Source: an uncultured Roseburia sp.
GTDB lineage: Bacteria > Bacillota > Clostridia > Lachnospirales > Lachnospiraceae
NCBI GenBank assembly: GCA_947174805.1
Contig: CAMWKH010000002.1
Coordinates: 1-64,000, forward strand
Direction of reading: 5' to 3'
DNA length: 64,000 nucleotides
Made by a program: the position numbers and the translations under genes. The notes below the pieces were generated by a model that had not been told where the DNA came from, did not search any database, and was given only the letters and a program-made list of their open reading frames with translations. Shown here piece by piece: positions 29,289 to 37,254 of the stretch; position 1 is the first letter of the stretch, and each line of letters starts with the position of its first letter.

Positions 29289-30467
29289 TTAATGATGGAA
29301 CAGACGAATCCCTGTAAAACTCATCACCATTCCATATTTATTGCAGGTGTCAATCACATTGTCATCCCGGATAGAGCCTCCGGGCTGGGCCACGTATTTC
29401 ACCCCGCTCTTATGTGCCCGCTCGATATTGTCCCCAAAGGGGAAGAATGCGTCGGAGCCAAGGGTGACATTTTCCATTTTGTCAAGCCACTGCCGCTTTT
29501 CCTCCCTGGTAAATGCCTCCGGTTTTACTTTAAAAATGTTCTGCCATGCCCCTTCCGCCAAAACATCCATATAATCTTCCCCGATATAAAGGTCAATGGC
29601 ATTGTCCCTGTCCGGACGGCGGATACTGTCTACAAACTGAAGCCCCAAAACTTTCGGGGACTGGCGCAAAAACCAGTTGTCCGCTTTCTGCCCTGCCAGC
29701 CTGGTACAGTGGATGCGGCTCTGCTGCCCTGCGCCGATGCCGATTGCCTGGCCATCTTTCACATAACACACGGAATTGGACTGGGTATATTTTAGGGTAA
29801 TCATGGAAATAGCCAAATCAATTTTTGCCTGGTCTGTAAGTTCTTTATTTTCCGTCACAATGTTTCCGAAAAAGGCGTCGTCAATTTTTAACTCGTTTCT
29901 GCCCTGCTCAAAAGTGATGCCGAAAACCTGTTTCTTCTCAATATTTTCCGGCACATAATTTTCGTCAATCTGGATGATATTATAATTGCCTTTTTTCTTG
30001 GATTTTAAGATTTCAAGTGCTTTCGGTTCATATCCCGGAGCAATCACCCCGTCGGATACCTCTCGTTTGATAATCATTGCCGTAGCCTCATCGCACACAT
30101 CAGATAGGGCGATAAAATCCCCGAAAGAGGACATGCGGTCGGCGCCTCTAGCCCTGGCATATGCATTGGCAAGGGGGGTAAATTCCATATCCATATCATC
30201 CACCCAGTAAATCTTTTTTTCAATATCCGATAAGGGAAGTCCCACTGCCGCCCCTGCCGGGGAAACATGCTTAAAGGATGTGGCTGCCGGAAGTCCTGTA
30301 GCATTTTTCAGCTCCCGCACTAACTGCCAGCCGTTAAAAGCGTCCAGAAAGTTGATATAGCCTGGTTTTCCGCTTAATACTTCTATGGGCAGTTCCCCGT
30401 TTTCCATATAAATCCGGGATGGTTTCTGATTGGGATTGCACCCGTATTTTAACTCTAATTCTCTCAT
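29289..30467 (-). CDS. purH: AICAR formyltransferase (monofunctional PurH-type)
   Basis: Transfers a formyl group from 10-formyl-THF to AICAR (ZMP) to give FAICAR. The 392-residue protein matches only the transformylase half of classical bifunctional PurH: KYGCNPNQKPSRIY at the start, the KHVSPAGAA motif near residue 70, and NSVCYVKDGQAIGIGAGQQSR. The MGS-like IMP cyclohydrolase half is absent. The ATG at 30467 follows AGGAGG. Its upstream neighbour supplies the missing cyclohydrolase activity, so the pair covers the last two steps of IMP synthesis. Confidence 0.9.
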   Translation of the reverse strand: MRELELKYGCNPNQKPSRIYMENGELPIEVLSGKPGYINFLDAFNGWQLVRELKNATGLPAATSFKHVSPAGAAVGLPLSDIEKKIYWVDDMDMEFTPLANAYARARGADRMSSFGDFIALSDVCDEATAMIIKREVSDGVIAPGYEPKALEILKSKKKGNYNIIQIDENYVPENIEKKQVFGITFEQGRNELKIDDAFFGNIVTENKELTDQAKIDLAISMITLKYTQSNSVCYVKDGQAIGIGAGQQSRIHCTRLAGQKADNWFLRQSPKVLGLQFVDSIRRPDRDNAIDLYIGEDYMDVLAEGAWQNIFKVKPEAFTREEKRQWLDKMENVTLGSDAFFPFGDNIERAHKSGVKYVAQPGGSIRDDNVIDTCNKYGMVMSFTGIRLFHH

Positions 30468-30494
30468 AGTATTCCTCCTATCATAATGTAACAC

Positions 30495-30590
30495 CCCCTC
30501 ACCTTTGGTTCGGCGGCATCTGCCACAAGGAGGGACCCGCTTGCGGGAGGATTCCTTATGGCTCCAAGTCGTCGAAAGGCATCCTAAAAA
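30495..30590 (-). other. Structured spacer between purO and purH
   Basis: The 144-bp gap contains GC-rich self-complementary segments, including CCCGC-AA-GCGGG at about 30538-30549 and GGCGGCATCTGCC nearby, unlike the surrounding AT-rich spacers. No U-tract follows. It may be mRNA structure or a degenerate intergenic repeat; I saw no second copy in the window. Confidence 0.3.
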
Positions 30591-30611
30591 TACTTCGCAT
30601 TTGCCTTTCTC

Positions 30612-31325
30612 CTACTTGTTTTTGTTTACGATTCTCGTCTCATATTTTCCAGTGGCGATGTCAATGTATCGAACAAAAAGGGAAACCTTATTTTCCTCAT
30701 TTAAGTTCTCCCAAATCATATTGGTAAAGGAATCGATATCCCCCTCTATTTTCACCCATTCCGGCTCCCCCTCAAAGCTTGGCAGTGGATTGCCGTCACC
30801 CATGTAAGTATGGATAAAACGCCCCTGCCCTTTTTTGGGATTCTCATAGGCAAAGGTATAACGGTTACAGGAATCCGAATCCCCGTTGTTGCTCTTTAAA
30901 ATGGACATGGCATAGTTGTACAAACCGTTTTCCACATGCATAATACCGGAAATTCTGGGGGTAAAATTAGGGCCGTCGGGCTCAAATTCCCGGGTTCGTA
31001 AGGACTGCTCAAAAGTCTGCTGCCTGTCCATCAGTTCATACACTGTATCTGTCTGGTCCCCGTTTGTCACGATGGTTTTATTTCCCAAAACCCGCACCGG
31101 AGCGTAGATAATCAGGCTGGGATCTTCCAACTTCCCAGGGTCAAATGCCTGGGTGCGGATTCCCTCCCCATCCTCCACAAAAACCCGGTTGCGGCTGTTT
31201 GCACTTCTTCCCATAATAAAGTAAGCAGTTACCGCATACCTGTCATCCTCACTTTTTCCGATGACAATTCCCCTCCCCGGATAAGGATTCTTACTCAACT
31301 GTTCTGCCAGAGACATTATTTCCAT
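30612..31325 (-). CDS. purO: IMP cyclohydrolase, PurO-like
   Basis: Closes FAICAR to IMP. The 237-residue protein resembles the PurO-type IMP cyclohydrolase family, with NPYPGRGIVIGKS near the N-terminus, the YFIMGRSANSRNR segment, the ITPRISGIM-like stretch (FTPRISGIM) and the C-terminal FVRYIDIATG. It is unrelated to the cyclohydrolase half of PurH. The ATG at 31325 follows AGGAGG; the longer frame to 31460 runs through the riboswitch and is not real. Its place between a ZTP riboswitch and purH strongly supports the role. Confidence 0.88.
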   Translation of the reverse strand: MEIMSLAEQLSKNPYPGRGIVIGKSEDDRYAVTAYFIMGRSANSRNRVFVEDGEGIRTQAFDPGKLEDPSLIIYAPVRVLGNKTIVTNGDQTDTVYELMDRQQTFEQSLRTREFEPDGPNFTPRISGIMHVENGLYNYAMSILKSNNGDSDSCNRYTFAYENPKKGQGRFIHTYMGDGNPLPSFEGEPEWVKIEGDIDSFTNMIWENLNEENKVSLFVRYIDIATGKYETRIVNKNK

Positions 31326-31385
31326 AGATACATTCCTCCTGTAATTTTGTGGACGAAACAAGAAAAAATCTCTTCCTTGAGATAA

Positions 31386-31430
31386 AGAAAAGCCGACAAT
31401 CCGAGCGCATCGCCCAGACGGTCGGCTTAT
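31386..31430 (-). terminator. Riboswitch-controlled terminator
   Basis: AAGCCGAC (part of the aptamer's 3' domain) can pair with GTCGGCTT, followed on the minus strand by TTCTTT. The stem uses aptamer bases, so ligand binding and terminator formation would exclude each other, as expected for an ON switch. Confidence 0.7.
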
Positions 31431-31478
31431 TTCCGTTATACTCCATGTGGTTCTTTCCACGTTCCGTCAGTCATATAA
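31410..31478 (-). ncRNA. ZTP/ZMP riboswitch (pfl motif)
   Basis: The minus-strand leader reads TGACTGACGGAACGTGG, then AACCAC, GGAGTATAACGG and GCCGACCGTCTGGGC. This is the order and wording of the pfl motif: the TGACTG.CGGAA...GTGG/CCAC first domain and the 3' CCG.CTGGGC domain. The motif binds ZTP and AICAR monophosphate (ZMP). It precedes genes that consume ZMP, the usual logic of this class. Confidence 0.88.
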
Positions 31479-31485
31479 CTGTTCT

Positions 31486-31515
31486 TATTTAATCATGATT
31501 TGTGGGAAAAGTCAA
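31486..31515 (-). promoter_or_regulatory. Promoter of the ZTP riboswitch-purO-purH transcript
   Basis: On the minus strand TTGACT (31510-31515), 18 bases, then TAAATA (31486-31491), just upstream of the aptamer. The -35 lies 8-13 bases before the start of azlD (31523). Confidence 0.5.
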
Positions 31516-31522
31516 GTAACTA

Positions 31523-31828
31523 TTACATGAAAAACCATCCCGCCAGAAAAGCCGTCCCGCTGGCAAAGACTGCCACGGGAAACAGTCCCTTCCCCCGGTA
31601 GGCAAGCACCAGGGCTGCGAAAACGCCAGCCATTGCCCCTGGCAGGGAGCCAGTGGCATAAAATACTGCTGGAAAAGTCATTGCCCCCAAAACCGTATAG
31701 GGAATATAGGCCAGAAAAGAACGAATATACCGGCTTTTTATCTTCTCCCGGAAAACCATAAAAGGGAGCACCCGCACCCCATAGGTAACACCAAACATGA
31801 CCAACACATAAATCCAAAAATCATTCAT
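31523..31828 (-). CDS. azlD: Branched-chain amino acid exporter small subunit AzlD
   Basis: A 101-residue protein with four hydrophobic helices and the family pattern (VRVLPFMVF, SRYIRSFLAYIPYTVLGAMTFPAV). AzlD forms the small subunit of the AzlCD branched-chain amino acid efflux system. It overlaps the end of azlC by 4 bp, indicating coupled translation. Confidence 0.92.
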   Translation of the reverse strand: MNDFWIYVLVMFGVTYGVRVLPFMVFREKIKSRYIRSFLAYIPYTVLGAMTFPAVFYATGSLPGAMAGVFAALVLAYRGKGLFPVAVFASGTAFLAGWFFM

Positions 31829-32565
31829 CCCTTAACCTCCTCTCCCTCCTCCACAGGAAACAGCCAAGCCCCGGCCCCGGAGGCTGTTACACTGGCTATA
31901 ATAACGGCAAAACCGCTGGAAATATTTTTTAACCCCGGCAGATAATACAGGCAAAAACTGATACAAACAGCAAAAATCACAATGATTCTTATCTTCTTAT
32001 TTTCTTTTACCACAGGCACTACGATGGCAATAAACATTCCGTATATGGCAAGTCCCAGGGCAGAAACAATATGCTTAGGCAGAATATCACCCAGCACCGC
32101 CCCGGCCAGGGTCCCCAGATTCCACCCCAAAAGAGGCAGCACCGTAAGTCCCGCAAAATACCGGCCGGAAACCTCCCCCTTCCGGCTCATGGCTACAGCG
32201 AAAATCTCGTCTGTCACCGCAAATCCCAAAATCATTTTTTTCTGCCATCCAAAATCCCTGTCCACTTTCTGGGATAAGGATATGCTCATCAGGGCATAAC
32301 GTAAATTAATGACAAACTGGGACACAGCCATCTCTAAATATGTACCAAGGGCTGCCATAATGGTAATCCCCGCAAACTGCCCCGCCGACGTAAGATTCAT
32401 AAGGGATACCACAAATGCCTGCCACCAATTCAGGCCGCTTGACACTGCCGCAATTCCAAAAGTAAAGGACACTGAGAGATAACCTATGCCTATGGCACTG
32501 CCATCCCTTATGCCCTGTAAAAATTCATTTCCGATATATTTATCATTTTCTTTCTGTAACTTCAC
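31825..32565 (-). CDS. azlC: Branched-chain amino acid exporter large subunit AzlC
   Basis: A 246-residue polytopic membrane protein of the LIV-E (AzlC) family; GYLSVSFTFGIAA, NLTSAGQFAG and NLRYALMSISLS are typical. It works with AzlD to export branched-chain amino acids or analogues. The start is taken as GTG at 32565, preceded by GGGAGGA; the frame is open to 32601 but those Met codons have no site. The ribosome binding site lies in the loop of a perfect 9-bp hairpin (32567-32599). Confidence 0.9.
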   Translation of the reverse strand: MKLQKENDKYIGNEFLQGIRDGSAIGIGYLSVSFTFGIAAVSSGLNWWQAFVVSLMNLTSAGQFAGITIMAALGTYLEMAVSQFVINLRYALMSISLSQKVDRDFGWQKKMILGFAVTDEIFAVAMSRKGEVSGRYFAGLTVLPLLGWNLGTLAGAVLGDILPKHIVSALGLAIYGMFIAIVVPVVKENKKIRIIVIFAVCISFCLYYLPGLKNISSGFAVIIASVTASGAGAWLFPVEEGEEVKG

Positions 32566-32566
32566 C

Positions 32567-32599
32567 GTGGTATATCCTCCCTGCATAAAAATATACCAC
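32567..32599 (-). promoter_or_regulatory. Hairpin presenting the azlC ribosome binding site
   Basis: GTGGTATAT and ATATACCAC form a perfect 9-bp stem; the 15-base loop contains GGGAGG, the azlC ribosome binding site, and the start codon follows the stem directly. The -10-like TATATT falls inside the 5' arm, so the inverted repeat could equally be a DNA operator. Confidence 0.45.
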
Positions 32600-32646
32600 A
32601 TCCCGAGTATAAAGTCTACTGTTTTATAAAGCTATCCGCACTCTTT

Positions 32647-33438
32647 TCACATCAGCCCCCGTTTCCGAAGCACCCGATTCTCCAGGGCAGTAAAAATACA
32701 TTTGTCAATCAAAACCCCTGCCGCTATAATCACCAGCATGACAAGCATCACCTGATTAATATCCGCCATATCCCTGCCAATAATCAGGGTCTGGCCAAGA
32801 CCTACGGTGGAGGACATAACCTCCCCGGACATTAAAGCGCGCCACGCAAAAGACCAGCCCTGTTTTAAAGCGGCAATAAAAGAGGGAACACAGGCCGGGA
32901 GAATCACTTTCAAATACAAATCCCGCTGGCCCGCCCCCATGGTTTTTGCCGCCTTAATATATAAGGGAGGCACACTTTTTATCCCGTCGTCCACCGCAAG
33001 GGCTACACTGAAAGCGGAGCCCATAACCACCACAAACAAAATCGCACTGTTATTTAACCCAAACCATAAAATGGCAAAGGGCACCCAGCAAATACTAGGC
33101 AGGGTCTGCATCCCCATAATCACAGGTTTCAAATTCCTGTTCAGGTAAGGAAAATGATGGATGAGTACCCCCAGTATGAGACCTGCAAATACGGATAAGG
33201 CAAAACCTGCCCCGCCCCGGCCAAGGCTTTTTAACAGGGCCGAGAGCAAAACACCGCTCTTTAACAGATTTACAAAAGTGCTCCATACCCCGGCCGGGGA
33301 TGGGGCGGAATAAGGTTTCCAGACTTTAAACACATCCACAAAAAGCAGATATAATACCTGCCACAAAACAATAAGCAGAAGGAAAAACAGGGCAAGCTCC
33401 AGCCCCTTTTTAAGCTTCGTCGTACTCTTCTCTTGCAA
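32647..33438 (-). CDS. ABC importer permease, SsuC/TauC type
   Basis: A 263-residue inner-membrane permease with six helices and the BPD-type EAA loop region (YIKAAKTMGAGQRDLYLKVILP then A-x-P). It belongs to the nitrate/sulfonate/taurine permease family. It starts with TTG, eight bases after GGAGGT, inside the end of the ATPase gene (29-bp overlap). It is the last gene of the cysD run. Linkage to sulfate activation points to a sulfur oxyanion or sulfonate; the substrate is not proven. Confidence 0.88.
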   Translation of the reverse strand: MQEKSTTKLKKGLELALFFLLLIVLWQVLYLLFVDVFKVWKPYSAPSPAGVWSTFVNLLKSGVLLSALLKSLGRGGAGFALSVFAGLILGVLIHHFPYLNRNLKPVIMGMQTLPSICWVPFAILWFGLNNSAILFVVVMGSAFSVALAVDDGIKSVPPLYIKAAKTMGAGQRDLYLKVILPACVPSFIAALKQGWSFAWRALMSGEVMSSTVGLGQTLIIGRDMADINQVMLVMLVIIAAGVLIDKCIFTALENRVLRKRGLM

Positions 33439-34186
33439 ACTTTACTACCTCCTTCTTCACGGACTCCAACAGCATATGCCTCAAATGGACAAACGCCTCA
33501 TCATCAATCTGCCTGGGGCGTTTTAAGTCGCAAGGTATGATTTCTTTTATCTGTCCCGGATTTTCTGAGAGCACCACAATCCTGTCTGCAAAATACACGG
33601 CTTCCTCCGCACTGTGGGTAACAAACAGTATGGTCTTACTGTGGTCCTTCATCCAGATCTGTTCCAGCTCCCCCCGAAGCATATTTGTGGTCTGTTTGTC
33701 CAGGGCAGAAAAAGGCTCATCCATAAGCAAAATCTTGCTGTCCATGGAAAGCGCCCTCGCCAGAGCCACCCTCTGACGCATCCCCCCGGACAGCTGGTGG
33801 ATGGGATACTCCGTAAACTGGGAGAGATGCACCATTTTTAAATACTTCAAAGCCCTGCTTTTCCTCTCCTCTTTTGGTATGCCCAAAAATTCCATGCCAA
33901 GCATTACATTGTCCATAACATTTAACCAGGGATAGAGAGCCGCCTCCTGAAACATCACCACCCGGTCCGCCCCAGGGCCTTTCACCGGGACTCCGTCCAA
34001 AAAGATTTCACCCTTTGTAGGTTCCTCCAGCCCCGCCACAAGATTTAAGAGGGTAGTCTTGCCGCAGCCGGAAGGACCCACAATACAGATAAACTCCCCC
34101 TCCTCTATGGTGAGATTAATGTCTTTTAGCGTCCGTTTTACCGTATGGGGATAGGTTTTTCCCACATGTTTTAATTCCAGCATCAC
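33410..34186 (-). CDS. ABC importer ATPase, SsuB/TauB type
   Basis: A 258-residue ABC ATPase with Walker A GPSGCGKTT (about 36-44), the Q-loop, signature LSGGMRQR (about 136-143), Walker B ILLMDEP and the switch His in THSAEEA. It fits the nitrate/sulfonate/taurine subgroup. It overlaps the lipoprotein gene by 4 bp and the permease by 29 bp. Confidence 0.93.
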   Translation of the reverse strand: MMLELKHVGKTYPHTVKRTLKDINLTIEEGEFICIVGPSGCGKTTLLNLVAGLEEPTKGEIFLDGVPVKGPGADRVVMFQEAALYPWLNVMDNVMLGMEFLGIPKEERKSRALKYLKMVHLSQFTEYPIHQLSGGMRQRVALARALSMDSKILLMDEPFSALDKQTTNMLRGELEQIWMKDHSKTILFVTHSAEEAVYFADRIVVLSENPGQIKEIIPCDLKRPRQIDDEAFVHLRHMLLESVKKEVVKFAREEYDEA

Positions 34187-35190
34187 TCCACCTCTTCTAT
34201 GATATCATCTCCCGGCAAGCCCCCGATAAAACCCTGCTCTAAGCCGATATCCGCAAATCCCTCAATAGATTCCCTGTTAATACCGGAATCCACCTTGATT
34301 CTTAAAAAAGCATCCTCTAAAATAGAATCCTCCAATTTTTTCTGGGTAGCCTGATAAATCTCCTCATTTACCTTCTCCCTGGCTTCCTCTGGATTTTCGT
34401 TGATATAAACTGTTGCATTTTCATGCTGCTCTAAAAAAGTTTGGACAATGTCGGGGTGTTCCTTTTTAAACTCCTCCCGCACAACTACAACCGCAACACT
34501 GTAATTTCCATCCAGGTACACCTGGTTTTCCGATAGCACCATCTCCGCTCCTTTTTCAAGAAGAGTTGCTCCCCAGGGTTCCGGCACGAAGGCGGCATCA
34601 ATGTTCCCCTGGTCCATCATATTTCCCACATCCGCATTGGCAACTGCCGCCACCTCCACTGTCCCCCCATCAGAGAGGGGTTTTAAGCCGTTTTCGGAAA
34701 GGAGGTTTAAAAGGCATAGGTGCTGAGTGTTGCCAAACTGGGGAACCGCCACCTTTTTTCCATCTAAGTCTCCCACAGAAGAAATCTCTGCCCCCTGTCT
34801 TTTTACTAAAATCGCGCCTGCCTGGGTAGCGCCGGCAATGATGCGCACATCCCCCTTGGATTTGACATTGGCATTGATGGCAGGAACTGGCCCGATATAT
34901 CCTATATCGATGTCTCCGGCAAACAAAGCTTCCACCTCCGCCGGTCCTGCATTAAAAGAAACCCACTCCACGCCGGCTTTATCCGCCAAAGCCTCCTCAA
35001 GGCTTCCCGACCCTTTCATCACAAGGGCCTGGGTATGGGTTACATTGGGAAAATAGCCCACATGAAGGGTAATCTCTGCACCGGCGCCTCCTTTGGCCCC
35101 GCAGCCTCCCAATATCACGCCAAAGGCCAAAAGCCCTGCGGCCAAAATCTTCCTGCTTCCTTCTTTTCCTGTGAGTTTATATTTCCTCAT
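34183..35190 (-). CDS. Substrate-binding lipoprotein, SsuA/TauA-like
   Basis: A 335-residue lipoprotein: signal peptide, lipobox ILGGC with Cys30 as the lipid-modified residue, then a type II periplasmic binding fold of the NMT1/SsuA kind, opening with HVGYFPNVTHTQALVMKGSG. Proteins with this opening bind sulfonates, sulfate esters, taurine or similar. The start at 35190 follows CAGGAGGAAG; the longer frame overlaps the kinase gene and is not used. It is followed directly by its ATPase and permease. Confidence 0.88.
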   Translation of the reverse strand: MRKYKLTGKEGSRKILAAGLLAFGVILGGCGAKGGAGAEITLHVGYFPNVTHTQALVMKGSGSLEEALADKAGVEWVSFNAGPAEVEALFAGDIDIGYIGPVPAINANVKSKGDVRIIAGATQAGAILVKRQGAEISSVGDLDGKKVAVPQFGNTQHLCLLNLLSENGLKPLSDGGTVEVAAVANADVGNMMDQGNIDAAFVPEPWGATLLEKGAEMVLSENQVYLDGNYSVAVVVVREEFKKEHPDIVQTFLEQHENATVYINENPEEAREKVNEEIYQATQKKLEDSILEDAFLRIKVDSGINRESIEGFADIGLEQGFIGGLPGDDIIEEVE

Positions 35191-35215
35191 ATGAATTTCT
35201 TCCTCCTGAAATAGT

Positions 35216-36580
35216 TTAATCCCCGTCTCCCTCCACATGTCTGGGAAGATGAAGGGTAAATGTACTTCCCCTGCCAAGAGCACTTTCCACAGTGACACTT
35301 CCGTTGTGTTTCTCCGCAATTCTTTTTACCATGGAAAGTCCCAGCCCAAACCCTTCGATGAGTTCGCTTTTTTCCACACGGAAAAACCTCTGGAATATCT
35401 TTTCCTGGTTTTCTTTACTGATGCCTTTTCCCTCATCCTTAATATGGAGCAGATATTCCTCCCTGGTCTCCTGGGACCATATCCACACCCTTCCCCCGTC
35501 AGGGCCGTACTTTACCGCATTGTCCAAAAGATTTTGTATCAGTATGGTCATAAGCCCTATGTCCGCATACACATTAAACTCCGGGGCAATGTTGATGATA
35601 AACTCCACCTGTTTTGTATCCTGGAAACTGATGTCGTCACAGACAGAGTCCACAATTTCCCCAAGGTCAATCCATTCCCGGTTCAGTTTCATTTTGTCCT
35701 GGTCAAGCCTTGAAAGATTCAGCATCTGGACAATAATGCAATTCATTTTACTAATCTGCCGTTCAATCACCTGAAACGCTTCCCAGACCTCCCCCTCTTT
35801 TTGTATCTTCTGGCCTGCATATTCGCACTCTGCCATAAGCACTGTAATGGGTGTCCGCAGTTCATGGGCCACATCGGAAGTAAAGCGCTTCTGTGTCTCA
35901 AACATTTCCTGAAGCTGGCCTAACATCCTGTTATTTGCCTGCACAAGACTTACAATCTCCGCAAATCTGCCGTTATACTCGATACGCCTTGACAGGCTTT
36001 TTTCCCTGCCAATCTTTCCGACCATCTCCACCACCTGGTTTATCTGGCGCATTTCCCGTCTCTCCAGGAGTTTCCACATCCCTACGCTGATTCCCAAGAT
36101 AAACAGCACAAATCCCCAGGTAAGGTATACAAATTTGTCATAATCACTGTCCGCTTTGGACTGCTCTATCACACACCGGATCGCAAGGGGGGAGTGCAGG
36201 GACTGCCTGTCCTGAAAATAGTAATCTATGCCATTGACTTTAATGGTGCGCAGCTTACCGCTGTTCACTTCCAGGTCCGCCGGAAAATTTTGGGGATATA
36301 CGCCCTGTAAAAGTTTTCCCTTATCGTCCAGAATCACAAATATATATTCACTGTCCTGAAATAGAAATTCCTCATCCAGCACATAGCCGTCATCTTTCAC
36401 ATGCATATATTTGGCATTCTGCCGCAGTTCAATGCTCATCTCCCTGCGGATACTGCTGTATGTGAGCTGCTTGGACAAAAACACCACGAAGCAGAGCATG
36501 ACAAAGGCCAGAAGCATAAGCAGTGCAAAAAAGTAATTTGCCACATATTTTACGATTGAATTTTGTTTTTGTCTTCCCAT
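35216..36580 (-). CDS. Sensor histidine kinase of the sulfur gene cluster
   Basis: A 454-residue membrane kinase. TM1 (about 12-34), an extracytoplasmic sensor loop of about 120 residues, TM2 (about 152-170), a HAMP-like linker, the HisKA box VAHELRTPITVL (phospho-His near 240) and the HATPase domain with N-box NLLDNAVKYG, DEGKGI and GFGLGLSM. It partners the response regulator just upstream (31-bp overlap). Its position between cysDNC and the importer suggests it senses a sulfur compound outside the cell; the ligand is unknown. Confidence 0.92.
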   Translation of the reverse strand: MGRQKQNSIVKYVANYFFALLMLLAFVMLCFVVFLSKQLTYSSIRREMSIELRQNAKYMHVKDDGYVLDEEFLFQDSEYIFVILDDKGKLLQGVYPQNFPADLEVNSGKLRTIKVNGIDYYFQDRQSLHSPLAIRCVIEQSKADSDYDKFVYLTWGFVLFILGISVGMWKLLERREMRQINQVVEMVGKIGREKSLSRRIEYNGRFAEIVSLVQANNRMLGQLQEMFETQKRFTSDVAHELRTPITVLMAECEYAGQKIQKEGEVWEAFQVIERQISKMNCIIVQMLNLSRLDQDKMKLNREWIDLGEIVDSVCDDISFQDTKQVEFIINIAPEFNVYADIGLMTILIQNLLDNAVKYGPDGGRVWIWSQETREEYLLHIKDEGKGISKENQEKIFQRFFRVEKSELIEGFGLGLSMVKRIAEKHNGSVTVESALGRGSTFTLHLPRHVEGDGD

Positions 36581-37242
36581 TTCAGCATGTACCCCGCTCC
36601 ACGTATGGTCTGTATCAGCTTCTCCTCAAAACCGTCATCTACCTTCTTCCGCAGATAACGGATATAAACGTCAATAATATTTGAGGAACCTTCGTAGTCC
36701 ATATTCCAAATATTATTTTCAATCTGATCCCTGGTAAGAACAATGTTCTGGTTCCGTATCATATAAAATAAAATTGCAAATTCCCTGGCGGATAAATTAA
36801 TATCTTTTTCCCCCCGCTTTACGGTTCTGTCATTGTAATTTAAAACAAGGTCCCCGCACTGATAGATATTTTCCCGAATTTCCACTTTTTTTCTCGTCAT
36901 CACCCGGATTCTGGCCAAAAGCTCATTAAAGGAAAAAGGTTTTGTGACATAGTCATCCGCCCCGGCATCTAATCCCGTCACCACATCGTCCGTGTCGGTG
37001 CAGGCCGTCAAAAACAACACCGGCGTCTGGATATCTTTTCCCCTGATTTCTTTTAAAACCTGAAACCCATTCATCTTGGGAAGCAAAACGTCCAGCACCA
37101 CTCCGTCGTACTCAGCAGCTAAAAGATAATCAAGGGCACTTTCCCCGTCAAAACAAAAGTCTACGCTGTACCCCTCGGCTATGAGATTTTTTACAAGAAT
37201 ACGGTTTAAATCTTTCTCGTCCTCTACCACTAAGAGCTTCAT
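36550..37242 (-). CDS. OmpR/PhoB-family response regulator
   Basis: A 230-residue two-domain regulator. The receiver has acidic Glu7-Asp8, phospho-acceptor Asp51 (VVLDVLLPKMNGF), a conserved Thr and Lys in VTKPFSF. The C-terminal winged-helix DNA-binding domain has LSAREFAIL and the IDVYIRYLRKKVDD recognition helix. It probably controls its own run of genes from cysD. It lies 12 bp after cysNC. Confidence 0.95.
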   Translation of the reverse strand: MKLLVVEDEKDLNRILVKNLIAEGYSVDFCFDGESALDYLLAAEYDGVVLDVLLPKMNGFQVLKEIRGKDIQTPVLFLTACTDTDDVVTGLDAGADDYVTKPFSFNELLARIRVMTRKKVEIRENIYQCGDLVLNYNDRTVKRGEKDINLSAREFAILFYMIRNQNIVLTRDQIENNIWNMDYEGSSNIIDVYIRYLRKKVDDGFEEKLIQTIRGAGYMLKWEDKNKIQS

Positions 37243-37254
37243 GAAATCACCTGC

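Noticed and set aside
31326..31460. Longer N-terminus for the PurO-like protein
   Set aside because: That stretch is the ZTP riboswitch and its terminator, not coding sequence.
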